A stretch of 64,000 bases of DNA from Streptomyces viridochromogenes DSM 40736. Lineage in GTDB: Bacteria > Actinomycetota > Actinomycetes > Streptomycetales > Streptomycetaceae. The position numbers were made by a program, and so were the translations under genes. Positions 26,586 to 36,248 of this stretch are shown here, piece after piece (position 1 is the first letter of the stretch; the number at the start of each line of letters is the position of its first letter). The notes below the pieces were generated by a model. It had not been told where the DNA came from. It saw only the letters and a program-made list of their open reading frames with translations, and searched no databases. The stretch is from NCBI RefSeq assembly GCF_000158955.1, contig NZ_GG657757.1:2825898-2889897 (forward strand), read 5' to 3'.

Positions 26586-28217
26586 GTGCGCGACGTGACC
26601 CATGACGTGCCGGCGCTGCACCGCCGGTCGTTCCTGAAGTACACCGGCGCGCTGGGCGCGGCCGCCGCCGTCTCCGCGTCGCTGTCGGCCTGTTCGTCCG
26701 GGCCGGAGTCCACGAACGACACCGGCGGCGGGGGCGACGGCGCGAACCGGACGCTCACCGCGGTGATCGGCTACGGCAACGACGGCAGCTGGGACCCCAC
26801 CCAGACGGCGTCCGCGTTCTGCATGGCCGCCAACAACCACATCTACGAGGGCCTGCTCGACACCGACCCGATCTCCCGCGAGCCGTACGCGGCCCTGGCG
26901 ACCGAGGTGCCGAAGGACCCGAGCGGCACGTCCTGGAAGTTCGCGCTGCGGACCGGGGCACGGTTCCACGACGGCGAGCCCGTCACGGCCGACGACGTCG
27001 TCTTCGTCTTCGAGCGGATCCTCGACCCGGACACCCAGACCCTCGCCAAGGGGTTCTTCGCGAGCTGGCTGAAGGAGGTCCGGAAGATCGACGCGCGAAA
27101 CGTCGAGCTGGTGCTCAAGTTCCCGTTCCCGGACGGCCTTTCGCGGCTGACGCTCGCCAAGATCATGCCGAGGCACGTGTTCTCGAAGCCGGGCGCCTGG
27201 GACGACGCCATCAAGGGCAAGGCGATCGGCTCGGGGCCCTACCGGCAGACCGCGCACCACCCGAAGTCGAACACCACCTTCGAGGCGTTCGACGGCTACA
27301 ACGGCCCCCGCAAGCCCGCCTTCCGCAAGATGAACTGGCTGACGATCGTGGACGCGGCGCCCCGCGTCGCGAAGATCTCCGGGTCCAGCGCGGGCGCGCA
27401 GATCGCGGACAACATCCCCTACGCCAACATCGGGCAGTTGGAGGGCGGCGGGCTGACGGTCGCCGGCGGCGCCGGGATGAACAACCTGTTCCTGATGTTC
27501 AACACCAAGCACAAACCCTTCGACGACGTGCGCGTGCGCCAGGCCCTGCACTACGCCATCGACACCGGGAAGATGGTGGAGGTCGCTCTCAAAGGCCATG
27601 GAAAACCGTCGAGTTCCTTCCTCGACGAGAGCAACCCGTCCTACCGCCGGGCGAAGACGGTCTACGACTACGACCCCGACAAGGCGAAGGCGCTGCTCAG
27701 GGCCGCCGGGGTCAAGGGGCTGAGCATCGAGATCCTCGCCGTGAACGTCAGCTGGATCGTCGACTGCCTGCCGACCATCAAGGCCTCCTGGGACGCCATC
27801 GGGGTCCGTACGACCCTGTCTCCGCAGGAGACCACGGCCGTGTTCACGAAGATGGACCAGAAGCAGGACTACCAGGTCGTCGCCGCCGCCTCGAACCCCA
27901 ACCAGTTCGGCCTCGACGCCGACCTGATCATGCACTACAACTACGGGCCCGAGAACCTGTGGATGCAGTACACGCGGTGGGCCGGCGACCCCGTCGCCAA
28001 GGCGCTCTTCAAGGACATGGACCGGGCCACCCGGGAGCCGGACACCGCGAAGAAGAAGGCGATGGTCCAGGACTACATCGACGTCGTCGCCGAGCAGGCC
28101 GTGCTCTACCCGGTCGTCCACAACGAGCTGATGACCGCGTGGGACCCGAAGCGGCTCAGCGGGATAAGGGCACAGCCGTACCCGGGCATCAACCTCCTCC
28201 AGGCCAAGTGGGCCTAG
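26586..28217 (+). CDS. ABC transporter substrate-binding lipoprotein (dipeptide/SatA type)
   Basis: A 543-residue lipoprotein. A Tat motif RRSFLKYTG (residues 13-21) leads to a lipobox SAC (Cys near 36). The large SBP_bac_5 fold follows (TSWKFALRTGARFHDGEPVT, about 118-137). This cluster-C family binds peptides, nickel and, in the Haemophilus ducreyi SatA branch, sialic acid. Four coupled genes downstream and a sialidase nearby favour sialic acid. Start GTG at 26586 with GGAGGA upstream. Confidence 0.85.
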   Translation: MRDVTHDVPALHRRSFLKYTGALGAAAAVSASLSACSSGPESTNDTGGGGDGANRTLTAVIGYGNDGSWDPTQTASAFCMAANNHIYEGLLDTDPISREPYAALATEVPKDPSGTSWKFALRTGARFHDGEPVTADDVVFVFERILDPDTQTLAKGFFASWLKEVRKIDARNVELVLKFPFPDGLSRLTLAKIMPRHVFSKPGAWDDAIKGKAIGSGPYRQTAHHPKSNTTFEAFDGYNGPRKPAFRKMNWLTIVDAAPRVAKISGSSAGAQIADNIPYANIGQLEGGGLTVAGGAGMNNLFLMFNTKHKPFDDVRVRQALHYAIDTGKMVEVALKGHGKPSSSFLDESNPSYRRAKTVYDYDPDKAKALLRAAGVKGLSIEILAVNVSWIVDCLPTIKASWDAIGVRTTLSPQETTAVFTKMDQKQDYQVVAAASNPNQFGLDADLIMHYNYGPENLWMQYTRWAGDPVAKALFKDMDRATREPDTAKKKAMVQDYIDVVAEQAVLYPVVHNELMTAWDPKRLSGIRAQPYPGINLLQAKWA

Positions 28218-28221
28218 CGGT

Positions 28222-29184
28222 ATGACGGCCGTCCTGCGGATCCTGCTCCGCCGCGTCGCCCTGCTCGTGCCGCTGATGCTCGGCATCGTGCTGTTCGTGT
28301 TCCTGGTGATGCGGTTCTCGGACGTCGACCCGGCGTCCGCGTTCTTCCAGGGCGCCAACCCGACACCCCGGCAGCTCCACGACTTCCGGGAGGAACACGG
28401 CCTGCTCGACCCGCTGCCCGTGCGCTACGTGGACTTCGTCGCCGACCTGCTCCACGGCGACATGGGCACCAGCGCCCTGACCCGGGCACCGGTGCTCGAC
28501 CAGGTCACCACCGCGCTGCCGCTCACCCTCCAGCTGACCTTCCTGGGCCTGGGCATCGCGGTGGTGCTGTCCCTGGTGGGCGGGGTCACCGCCGCGATCT
28601 ACCGCGACCGGCTGCCCGACCAGATCATCCGGGTCGTGTCGCTGACCGGCGTCGCGGCGCCCGGCTTCTGGCTGGCGCTGCTGATGATCCAGTACCTGGC
28701 GGTCGACCTGGGCTGGTTCCCGACCGGCGGCTACATCAACCCGGCCGACTCCTTCACCGGCTGGCTGAAGACGATGACGCTCCCCGCCCTCGCCCTCTCG
28801 CTCCCGGTGGCGGCGCAGCTGACCCGGATCGTACGGACGGCCGTGGTGGAGGAACTGGACAAGGACTACGTACGGACGGCGATCGGGAGCGGACTGCCGC
28901 CCCGGGTCGTGGTCGGGCGGAACGTCCTGCGCAACGCCCTGATCAATCCGCTCACCGTGCTCGGCCTGCGCGTCGGCTACCTCCTCGGCGGCGCGGTCGT
29001 CATCGAGACGATCTTCTCGCTGCCGGGCATGGGCAAGCTGATGATCGACGCCGTGAAGAACGGCGATCCGGCCGTCGTCCAGGGCGTCGTCCTGACCACG
29101 GCGGCCGGGTTCGTCGTCGTGAACCTCGTCATCGACGTCCTCTACCTGCTGGTCAACCCGCGACTGAGGGATGCGACCACCTGA
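28222..29184 (+). CDS. ABC transporter permease (DppB type)
   Basis: A 320-residue permease with six predicted membrane helices. RRVALLVPLMLGIVLFVFLV begins helix 1, and the coupling loop reads TRIVRTAVVEELDKDYVRTA (about 200-219) with GLPPRVVVGRNVLRNALIN after it. It lies 4 bp after the binding-protein stop and overlaps the next gene (TGATG), so it is one operon. Confidence 0.92.
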   Translation: MTAVLRILLRRVALLVPLMLGIVLFVFLVMRFSDVDPASAFFQGANPTPRQLHDFREEHGLLDPLPVRYVDFVADLLHGDMGTSALTRAPVLDQVTTALPLTLQLTFLGLGIAVVLSLVGGVTAAIYRDRLPDQIIRVVSLTGVAAPGFWLALLMIQYLAVDLGWFPTGGYINPADSFTGWLKTMTLPALALSLPVAAQLTRIVRTAVVEELDKDYVRTAIGSGLPPRVVVGRNVLRNALINPLTVLGLRVGYLLGGAVVIETIFSLPGMGKLMIDAVKNGDPAVVQGVVLTTAAGFVVVNLVIDVLYLLVNPRLRDATT

Positions 29185-31166
29185 TGACCCGCATGATGAC
29201 CCGCAAGAGCCTCGCCGGGGCGCTGTCCCGGCCCGGCGTCCGGTTCCGTGGCCTGCGCCGGCTGCCGTTGCTGTCGAAGGTCGCCGTCTGCTTCCTGACG
29301 GTCGTCGTCCTGGTGGCGCTCCTCGCCCCGGCCCTCGCCCCGCACGACCCGCTCGACCAGCAGCCGCCCGTCGACGGCACCGGGCATCCGTCCGCCGGGC
29401 ACTGGATGGGCCAGGACAGCCTCGGCCGGGACATCCTCAGCCGGCTGATGTACGGGGCGCGCTGGTCGCTCGCGATCGGGCTCGGCGCCACCGCCCTCGC
29501 CCTGGTGGTGGGCGCGCTGCTCGGTGCGGTCGCGGCCACGTCGCGCAAGGCGGTCGACGAGACGCTGATGCGCTGTCTGGACGTGGTGATGGCGTTCCCG
29601 GGCATCGCGCTCGCGGCCGTGCTGGTGGCGGTGTTCGGCGGTGGGATCACGGTGCTGATCTGCGCGATCGCGTTCCTGTTCACCCCGCCGGTGGCGCGGG
29701 TCGTCCGGGCGAACGTCCTCGACCAGTACGGCGAGGACTATGTGACGGCGGAACGGGTGATCGGCGCCCGGACACCGCACATCGTGCTGAAGCACGTGGC
29801 GATCAACTGCGCCGCGCCCGTGCTGGTGTTCTGCACGGTCCAGGTCGCCGAGGCGATCGTCTTCGAGGCGTCACTGTCCTTCATCGGGGCCGGGGTACGG
29901 CCGCCCGACCCGTCCTGGGGCAGTGTCATCGCGGACGGCAAGAACATGGTGCTGACCGGGGGCTGGTGGGCGACCGTGTTCCCCGGGCTGCTGATGCTGG
30001 TCACGGTGCTGTCGCTGAACATCCTGTCCGAGGGGGCGTCCGACGCCTGGGCCGCCCCGTCGGCGCGGCAGGTGGACGCGCCGGAGGACGACCGGCTCGA
30101 GGCGCCGGAGCCCGGCAGCGGGGAGGTCGTACAGCTGCCCGGTCTCGCGGAGGCGGCCCGGCGGCTACGGGCCCGGGCCCGTGACCTGCCCCGGGACGGG
30201 CAGCCGGTGCTCGCCGTGGAGAACCTCGCCGTCGGCTTCGAGCAGCGGCACGGCGGCGTGGACGTCGTGGACGGCATCAGCTTCGAGGTGCGGCCCGGCG
30301 AGGTGCTCGGGCTGGTCGGCGAGTCGGGCTGCGGCAAGTCCCTGACCGCGCTCGCCGTCATGGGACTCCAGCCGAAGGGGGCGCGTGTCCGGGGCCAGGT
30401 CCGTTTCGACCAGCGGGACCTGCTCGCCGAGCCGATGCGCGTCCGCCGCAGGCTGCTCGGCCACGAGATGGCGATGATCTACCAGGACGCCCTGTCGTCG
30501 CTGAACCCGGCGATGACGATCCGCGCCCAGCTGGGGCAGGTCGTCCGGCGTGGCGGGCGGCGCACTCCCGCCGAGTTGCTGACGATGGTCGGCCTCGACC
30601 CCGAGCGCACCCTGCGCAGCTACCCGCACGAACTCTCCGGCGGCCAGCGCCAGCGCGTCCTGATCGCCATGGCCCTGTCCCGCGACCCGAAGCTGATCGT
30701 CGCCGACGAGCCGACGACCGCCCTCGACGTCACCGTGCAGGCGCAGGTCATGGAGCTGCTGCTGCGGCTGCGCGAGGAGCTGGGTTTCGCCCTGATCCTC
30801 GTCTCGCACGACCTGGCGCTGGTCGCGGACGTCACCGACCGGGTGGTGGTGATGTACGGCGGGCAGATCGTGGAGACGGGCGTGACCGCCGACCTGGTGG
30901 AGGCACCGGCCCACCACTACACGCGCGGCCTGCTCGGCAGTGTGCTGTCGCTGGAGTCGTCGCAGGAGCGCATGACGCAGATCAGGGGGGTCGTGCCGTC
31001 CCCGGCCGACTTCCCGGCGGGGTGCCGGTTCGCCGACCGGTGCCCGCGCGCGAGCGAGACCTGCCATGCGACGGCTCCCGTCCTGGCCGGCCCTCCCGCG
31101 CACACGGTGGCCTGTCATCACCCGGCCATGCGACCGGCGACCACCGAGACCGAGGCGGTGTCATGA
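29184..31166 (+). CDS. Fused ABC permease-ATPase (DppC-DppD fusion)
   Basis: A 660-residue fusion. Residues 1 to about 285 form a DppC-type permease (helix 1 near 32-52, GQDSLGRDILSRLMYGARWS near 75, coupling loop EDYVTAERVIGARTPHIVLK). A hydrophilic linker (about 290-335) leads to an OppD-type ATPase with Walker A GESGCGKS, signature LSGGQRQRV, Walker B IVADEPTTALD and a C-terminal oligopeptide-ATPase extension with CRFADRCPRA. The same fusion is, as I recall, found in the SatABCD and Corynebacterium SiaEFGI sialic acid importers. Confidence 0.9.
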   Translation: MTRMMTRKSLAGALSRPGVRFRGLRRLPLLSKVAVCFLTVVVLVALLAPALAPHDPLDQQPPVDGTGHPSAGHWMGQDSLGRDILSRLMYGARWSLAIGLGATALALVVGALLGAVAATSRKAVDETLMRCLDVVMAFPGIALAAVLVAVFGGGITVLICAIAFLFTPPVARVVRANVLDQYGEDYVTAERVIGARTPHIVLKHVAINCAAPVLVFCTVQVAEAIVFEASLSFIGAGVRPPDPSWGSVIADGKNMVLTGGWWATVFPGLLMLVTVLSLNILSEGASDAWAAPSARQVDAPEDDRLEAPEPGSGEVVQLPGLAEAARRLRARARDLPRDGQPVLAVENLAVGFEQRHGGVDVVDGISFEVRPGEVLGLVGESGCGKSLTALAVMGLQPKGARVRGQVRFDQRDLLAEPMRVRRRLLGHEMAMIYQDALSSLNPAMTIRAQLGQVVRRGGRRTPAELLTMVGLDPERTLRSYPHELSGGQRQRVLIAMALSRDPKLIVADEPTTALDVTVQAQVMELLLRLREELGFALILVSHDLALVADVTDRVVVMYGGQIVETGVTADLVEAPAHHYTRGLLGSVLSLESSQERMTQIRGVVPSPADFPAGCRFADRCPRASETCHATAPVLAGPPAHTVACHHPAMRPATTETEAVS

Positions 31167-32182
31167 GCGCGCTGGTGGAGTTGGCGCAGGCGCACGTGGT
31201 CCACAAGGCCCGCAGCGGGGGCCTGTTCACCCGGGACCGGGTGTACGCCCTGACCGGCGCCGACCTGGCCATCGCGCCCGGCGAGACGGTCGGTGTGGTC
31301 GGTGAGTCGGGCTGCGGGAAGTCGACGCTGGCGAAGGTGCTGGTGGGGGTGGAGCGGCCGACCCGGGGGACGGTGTCGTTCCGGGGCCGCGACCTGTGGG
31401 CGATGCCGCCGGCCGAGCGCCGCCGGGTCGTCGGCGGCAGCACCGGCATGATCTTCCAGGACCCGTCGACGGCCCTGAACCGCCGCCTGACCGTCCGGCA
31501 GATCCTGCGGGATCCGCTGGACGTGCACGACCGGGGCACGAGGGCCCAGCGGGACGAGCGGGTGCGGGAGTTGATGGCTCTGGTGGGCCTCCCCCGGGCT
31601 CTGGCCGAGGCCCTGCCGGGCCAGCTGTCGGGCGGGCAGCGCCAGCGCGTGGCGATCGCCCGGGCCCTGGCGCTGGACCCGGACCTGGTCGTGGCGGACG
31701 AGCCGACGAGCGCCCTGGACGTCTCGGTCCGCGCGCAGATCCTCAACCTCCTGCTGGATCTGAAGGAACGCCTCGGGCTGGCCCTGGTGTTCGTCTCGCA
31801 CGACATCCAGACGGTACGCCGGATGAGCGACCGTGTGATCACCATGTACCTGGGGCGGATCGTGGAGGAGTCCCCGGCCGCCCTGGTCACCGACCGGGCC
31901 CGGCACCCGTACACCCGCGCCCTGTTCTCCGCCACGCCCGGGCTGCTCGACCCGATCGACCCGATTCCGCTGGCCGGTCCGGTCCCGTCGGCGACGCGCC
32001 CGCCGAGCGGCTGCCCGTTCCGTACCCGCTGCTGGAAGGCGGACGGGCTGTGCGGGCGAGAGATGCCGGGTTTCTCCGCCGCGTCGTCCCCCGGACACCG
32101 CTTCCGCTGCCACCATCCTGTCCAGGAGGACGAGTCGACCCGCGACCTCGTCCGCCGACGCGCCCCGATGGAGGCTCCGTGA
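31163..32182 (+). CDS. ABC transporter ATPase (DppF type)
   Basis: A 339-residue ATPase that pairs with the fused ATPase above. It shows Walker A GESGCGKST, Q-loop FQDPSTALN, signature LSGGQRQRV and Walker B VVADEPTSALD, then a C-terminal CPFRTRCWKA zinc-like extension. The ATG at 31163 overlaps the fusion gene's stop (ATGA); its own stop overlaps the lyase start (GTGA). Confidence 0.92.
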   Translation: MSALVELAQAHVVHKARSGGLFTRDRVYALTGADLAIAPGETVGVVGESGCGKSTLAKVLVGVERPTRGTVSFRGRDLWAMPPAERRRVVGGSTGMIFQDPSTALNRRLTVRQILRDPLDVHDRGTRAQRDERVRELMALVGLPRALAEALPGQLSGGQRQRVAIARALALDPDLVVADEPTSALDVSVRAQILNLLLDLKERLGLALVFVSHDIQTVRRMSDRVITMYLGRIVEESPAALVTDRARHPYTRALFSATPGLLDPIDPIPLAGPVPSATRPPSGCPFRTRCWKADGLCGREMPGFSAASSPGHRFRCHHPVQEDESTRDLVRRRAPMEAP

Positions 32183-33111
32183 CCCTCACCTCGCCGACCG
32201 GTGTCATCCCGCCCGTCTGCACGCCCCTGACACCGGACCGCGAGGTGGACGTTCCCTCGCTGCTCAGGCTGGTCGACCATCTGGTGACCGGCGGGGCGCA
32301 CGGTCTGTTCGTGCTCGGCTCGACGTCGGAGGCGGCGTATCTGACGGACGGGCAGCGCCGGCTGGTGGTCGAGTCGGTCGCGGCGCACGTCGCCGGAGAG
32401 CTTCCGGTGCTGGCCGGGGCGATCGACATGACGACACCCCGGGTCCTGGACCACGTCGCGTCGGTGACGGCGGCCGGCGCGGACGGCGTCGTCGTCACCG
32501 CCCCCTTCTACGCCCGCACCCACCCAGCGGAGATCGCCCGCCACTACCGGGGGGTCGCGGCGGCGAGCCCGGTCCCGGTCATCGCCTACGACATCCCGGT
32601 CGCCGTCCACACGAAGCTGCCCGCCGACGTCGTCCTGGAGCTGGCGGCGGACGGTGTCCTGGCCGGGCTGAAGGACTCCAGCGGCGACCTGGCGGCCTTC
32701 CGCCACATCGTCACCGGTGCCCGGGACCGCCAGGGCCTCACCGGTTTCCGTGTGCTGACCGGCTCCGAGCTGGTCGTCGACGCGGCCCTCACGCTCGGCG
32801 CGGACGGCGCGGTCCCCGGCCTCGGCAACGTCGACCCGCACGGCTACGTCCGCCTGTACGACCTGCACCGCTCCGGGGATCTGGAGGGCGCCCGTGCCGA
32901 GCAGGAGCGGCTGTGCGCCCTGTTCGGCCTGGTGACCGTCGGCGACCCGGCCCGGATGGGCGCCGGCTCCTCGGCGATCGGCGCTTTCAAGGCCGCGCTG
33001 CACCTGCGGGGCGTGATCGACTGCCCGGTCACGGCGGAGCCGCAGGTGCCGTTGGCGCAGGACGAGGTGGAGCGGGTCGGGAAGTACCTGGCGGCGGCCG
33101 GGCTGCTCTAG
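32179..33111 (+). CDS. DapA/N-acetylneuraminate lyase family aldolase
   Basis: A 310-residue class I aldolase. GLFVLGSTSEAAYLT (about residues 38-52) is the pyruvate-binding GSTGE-like loop, YDIPVAVH (about 137-144) holds the catalytic Tyr, and LAGLKDSSGD (about 157-166) the Schiff-base Lys. Next to a sialidase and a SatABCD-like importer, cleavage of N-acetylneuraminate to ManNAc and pyruvate is the best guess. The family also includes DHDPS and sugar-acid aldolases. The GTG start overlaps the ATPase gene. Confidence 0.78.
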   Translation: MTLTSPTGVIPPVCTPLTPDREVDVPSLLRLVDHLVTGGAHGLFVLGSTSEAAYLTDGQRRLVVESVAAHVAGELPVLAGAIDMTTPRVLDHVASVTAAGADGVVVTAPFYARTHPAEIARHYRGVAAASPVPVIAYDIPVAVHTKLPADVVLELAADGVLAGLKDSSGDLAAFRHIVTGARDRQGLTGFRVLTGSELVVDAALTLGADGAVPGLGNVDPHGYVRLYDLHRSGDLEGARAEQERLCALFGLVTVGDPARMGAGSSAIGAFKAALHLRGVIDCPVTAEPQVPLAQDEVERVGKYLAAAGLL

Positions 33112-33120
33112 AGCTCGTCC

Positions 33121-34305
33121 CTAGAGATCGTCTACGGGCAGGCGGCGGAACTCCATGGTCTCGTAGGTCCCCCGCGCCCCCGTCTCGTAGAGGATCCCCA
33201 CGGTCCTCGGGCCGAGCGGCACCAGGTCGGAGTAGGCGGCGGGCTGCTGGGAGAGCGTCAGCACCTTGGTGAAGCCGGTGCCGCCGTCCGTGCTGCGCCA
33301 CACGGCCATGGCCCGGCGGGCGGTGGGCACGGACGGTCCGGAGAACAGCAGGGGTGCGCGGCGGCCGGGAAGCTGGAGCACGCTCCCCTGGACCACGGGG
33401 ACGTCGTTCAGGGTGGGCTGGACGGTGTACGGCCGGTCGAGGGTCCGGCCGCCGTCGCCGGAGTGGCTGTCGAGCCGGTTGCCGGTGCTCGTGCCGTGCT
33501 GGTCGCGCGCGTTGAAGTAGACCCTGCCGTCGGGGAGCTGGGCGGCGGTCGACTCGTTGGCGTTGTGCACGCCCTCGTAGGAGTCGTCGACGAAGCCGAG
33601 GCGCCAGGTCCGGCCGCCGTCGTCGCTGAGGAGGGCGTGGGCGCCGTAGTACCGGGGCTCCTGGCCGGTGTCTGCGGAACCGGCCGGCGGGGCCGCCGAG
33701 TGGTTGGCGGGGACGACCAGGCGACCCGCGTACGGGCCGTGGGTCAGGGCGATCGCATGGCCGGGGCCGGTCGCGTACCAGCGCCAGGACGGGAGTTTCA
33801 CCTGCCGCGTGATCTCGCGGGGTGCGGTGAAGTGCCGGCCGTCGTCCCGGCTGCGCTGCACGAACACGCGGCGGCCCTGCTCGGGCGTGACCTCACCGCG
33901 CATGATCTGGGCCTCGGTCACCTTGCCGCTGTTGTAGGACGTGAGCAGGACGACCGCTCCGGTGCGCGGGTCGACGACGGGGGCCGGGTTGCCCCGGGTG
34001 TCGCCGTTCCCGGCGGCCACGACGACGAGCGGGCCCCAGGTGCAGCCGCCGTCCATCGAGCGCCGGAGGACGACGTCGATGTCGCCGGTGTCGCCGGCGC
34101 CGCCGCGCCGCCCTTCGGCGAAGGCGAGGACGGTGCCCTTGCCGGTGACGACCGTGGCGGGGATGCGGTACGTGTCGTAGCCGCCCTCGCCCGCGACGTA
34201 CGGGACGGAGGAGACGCAGCCGGGGGTGGCCGAGGCGTCGGTGGCGGCGGTGAGCGGGGTGAGGAGGACCGCGGTGACGAGGAGGGTGCGGCTGAGGAGT
34301 CTCAT
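33121..34305 (-). CDS. Secreted sialidase (GH33)
   Basis: A 394-residue exported exo-sialidase. A signal peptide covers about residues 1-26. YDTYRIP (about 43-49) is the FRIP-like motif with the first catalytic-triad Arg. Five Asp boxes are visible: SMDGGCTW, SRDDGRHF, SDDGGRTW, SGDGGRTL and STDGGTGF. It releases terminal sialic acids outside the cell for the importer encoded on the opposite strand. The two transcription units converge with 9 bp between stops. GGAGAAGG precedes the ATG at 34305. NanH would be a fitting symbol. Confidence 0.88.
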   Translation of the reverse strand: MRLLSRTLLVTAVLLTPLTAATDASATPGCVSSVPYVAGEGGYDTYRIPATVVTGKGTVLAFAEGRRGGAGDTGDIDVVLRRSMDGGCTWGPLVVVAAGNGDTRGNPAPVVDPRTGAVVLLTSYNSGKVTEAQIMRGEVTPEQGRRVFVQRSRDDGRHFTAPREITRQVKLPSWRWYATGPGHAIALTHGPYAGRLVVPANHSAAPPAGSADTGQEPRYYGAHALLSDDGGRTWRLGFVDDSYEGVHNANESTAAQLPDGRVYFNARDQHGTSTGNRLDSHSGDGGRTLDRPYTVQPTLNDVPVVQGSVLQLPGRRAPLLFSGPSVPTARRAMAVWRSTDGGTGFTKVLTLSQQPAAYSDLVPLGPRTVGILYETGARGTYETMEFRRLPVDDL

Positions 34306-34352
34306 CCTTCTCCTGACGGAAACGTGACGGTGCGTCGGACCGTGCCTGTCCG

Positions 34353-35015
34353 TCAGATGTTCCCCGGTGTCACCAGCCCTGACTCGTAGGCGACGATGAC
34401 CAGCTGTGCCCGGTCCCGCGCTGCCAGCTTGCCCATGATGCGGCTGACGTGGGTCTTCGCGGTCAGCGGGCTGAGGCCCAGGGACTCCGCTATCTCGGTG
34501 TTGTTGAGGCCGCGCCCGACCAGCGTGAGCACCTCCCGTTCCCGGTCGGAGAGGCACTCCGGTCCGCCGGTCTCCGGTGCCGAGGGGCTGCGCAGGAACC
34601 GCTGGATCAGCCGGGCCGTCGGCCCGGGCGACAGCAGGGAATCCCCGGCCGCGACGGTACGGATGGCGTCGAGGAGTTCGGCCGGCCTGGTGTCCTTCAC
34701 CAGGAATCCGGAGGCACCGGCGCGCAGGGCGTCCACGATGTTCTCGTCGGTGTCGTAGGTGGTGAGGACCAGGACGCGGACACCGGCGAGGTCCTCGTCG
34801 GCCGCGATGAGCCGGGTCGCCTCGATGCCGTCCAGGTCGGGCATGCGGATGTCCATGACCACGAGGTCGGCGCGTGCGCCGCGGACCAGCTCCACGGCCT
34901 GCCTGCCGGTCGCGGCCTGGCCGACGACCTCCATGTCGGGGGCCGACTCCACGAGCATCGCGAACGCCTCCCGAACCAGCGTCTGGTCGTCCGCGAGCAG
35001 CACCCGGACGGTCAT
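34353..35015 (-). CDS. NarL/LuxR-family response regulator
   Basis: A 220-residue regulator. The receiver domain has the phosphorylated Asp in VVMDIRMPD (about residue 54). The C-terminal LuxR helix-turn-helix reads LSDREREVLTLVGRGLNNTE (about 150-169) and ends SRIMGKLAARDRAQL. It overlaps the histidine kinase gene (ATGA) and closes the mmpL-kinase-regulator operon. The palindrome before mmpL is a candidate target. Confidence 0.92.
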   Translation of the reverse strand: MTVRVLLADDQTLVREAFAMLVESAPDMEVVGQAATGRQAVELVRGARADLVVMDIRMPDLDGIEATRLIAADEDLAGVRVLVLTTYDTDENIVDALRAGASGFLVKDTRPAELLDAIRTVAAGDSLLSPGPTARLIQRFLRSPSAPETGGPECLSDREREVLTLVGRGLNNTEIAESLGLSPLTAKTHVSRIMGKLAARDRAQLVIVAYESGLVTPGNI

Positions 35016-36238
35016 ACGGTCCCCTCCCCCGTCTCCCCTGCCTTCGTCAGCGGCAGCACGGCGGTCACCTCGAATCCGCCGGCCGCACGCGGACCGGCGT
35101 CGAGTGTGCCACCCACGCTGCGGGCCCGCTCCCGCATCCCGACGAGTCCGAAGCCCGGGGCGCCGTTCGGAGCCGGTCCGGTGCCGTCGTCGCTGACCGA
35201 CAGGTGCAGGGCGCCCTGCCGTTCGTCCAGTTCGACACGGACGGCCGGTTCGGGCCCCGCGTGCCGCACGACGTTCGTCAGCGCCTCCTGCACGATGCGG
35301 TAGGCCGCGGCGCCGACGGCCGGGGGCGCCTGCCGTATCCGCACGGTCTGCTCGACCCGGGCTCCGGCGAGCCGCGCGGCCTCGGCCAGGTCGGGCAGGC
35401 CGTCGAGGCCGGGCAGCGGGCCGCGGGCGTCCGGCGAGCCGTGCTCACGCAGTACCTCCAGCGTCGTGCGGAGTTCGCCGCGGGCGCTGCGGCAGGTCTC
35501 GGCGATGTCGTCCAGGGCCTTCGCCACCGTCGCGCGGTCGAGCCGCTCGGGGTCGGCGGACAGCACATGGGCGGCGACGGAGGTCTGCACGCCGATGACG
35601 GTGATGGTGTGCGCCAGCAGGTCGTGCAGGTCCCGGGCGATCCGCACCCGCTCCTCGGCGACCCGGCGCCGGGCCTCCTCCTCGCGGGTGCGTTCGGCGC
35701 GTTCCGCGCGTTCCACGATGGAGGCGACGTACTGACGGTAGAAGCGCATGTCGACGCCGCAGAAGAGCACGGCGACCACCCACCCGGAGATCTGCAGCAC
35801 CTTCAGGGCCTCGTGGGCGCTGACGGTGAGCATCACGCTCGTCGAGAGAGCGATGACGCCGGCCCCGACCAGCACGGCCCGCAGCGGCCGGCCGGTGACG
35901 GCGACCGTGTAGAGGGCGATGTAGGTGGCCGGGGTCGGCGCGGAGTGGGTGTTGTCGAGGGCGTGGTACGGGGCGACACAGGCCACGACCACGAGCAGCA
36001 CGAGCATCGGACGGCGCCGCCGCCACGGCAAGGGCACGTGACAGGCGACCAGCAACACCCACCCGAGCGCGTCGGGCCTCCGGCCGCCGTCCACGAACAG
36101 CGCGAGAGAGACCGCGAGAAGGGCGGCGAGGCCGGCGAGCACGGTGTCGTTCCGGACGGCGTGCGGAGCGGTCAACGGATCCCGGTGGATCGCCGAGATG
36201 ATCCGATTACCTGCGATGGGTGCCTGCACGAGCCTCAT
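35012..36238 (-). CDS. Sensor histidine kinase (HisKA_3, DesK/NarX-like)
   Basis: A 408-residue membrane kinase. Several N-terminal hydrophobic segments (about residues 28-170) precede a coiled stretch RAERAERTREEEARRRVAEE and the H-box RIARDLHDLLAHTITVIGVQ with the phosphorylated His. The HATPase domain ends the protein (N-box VQEALTNVVRHA, G-box GFGLVGMRERA). The signal is probably sensed in or near the membrane. The ATG at 36238 lies 10 bp after the mmpL stop. Confidence 0.88.
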   Translation of the reverse strand: MRLVQAPIAGNRIISAIHRDPLTAPHAVRNDTVLAGLAALLAVSLALFVDGGRRPDALGWVLLVACHVPLPWRRRRPMLVLLVVVACVAPYHALDNTHSAPTPATYIALYTVAVTGRPLRAVLVGAGVIALSTSVMLTVSAHEALKVLQISGWVVAVLFCGVDMRFYRQYVASIVERAERAERTREEEARRRVAEERVRIARDLHDLLAHTITVIGVQTSVAAHVLSADPERLDRATVAKALDDIAETCRSARGELRTTLEVLREHGSPDARGPLPGLDGLPDLAEAARLAGARVEQTVRIRQAPPAVGAAAYRIVQEALTNVVRHAGPEPAVRVELDERQGALHLSVSDDGTGPAPNGAPGFGLVGMRERARSVGGTLDAGPRAAGGFEVTAVLPLTKAGETGEGTV

Positions 36239-36248
36239 CCTGGACCAC

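Noticed and set aside
26586-32182. Reading the ABC operon as a simple dipeptide transporter
   Set aside because: The proteins belong to that superfamily, but the permease-ATPase fusion, the coupled lyase and the sialidase next door make sialic acid the better hypothesis. It remains untested.
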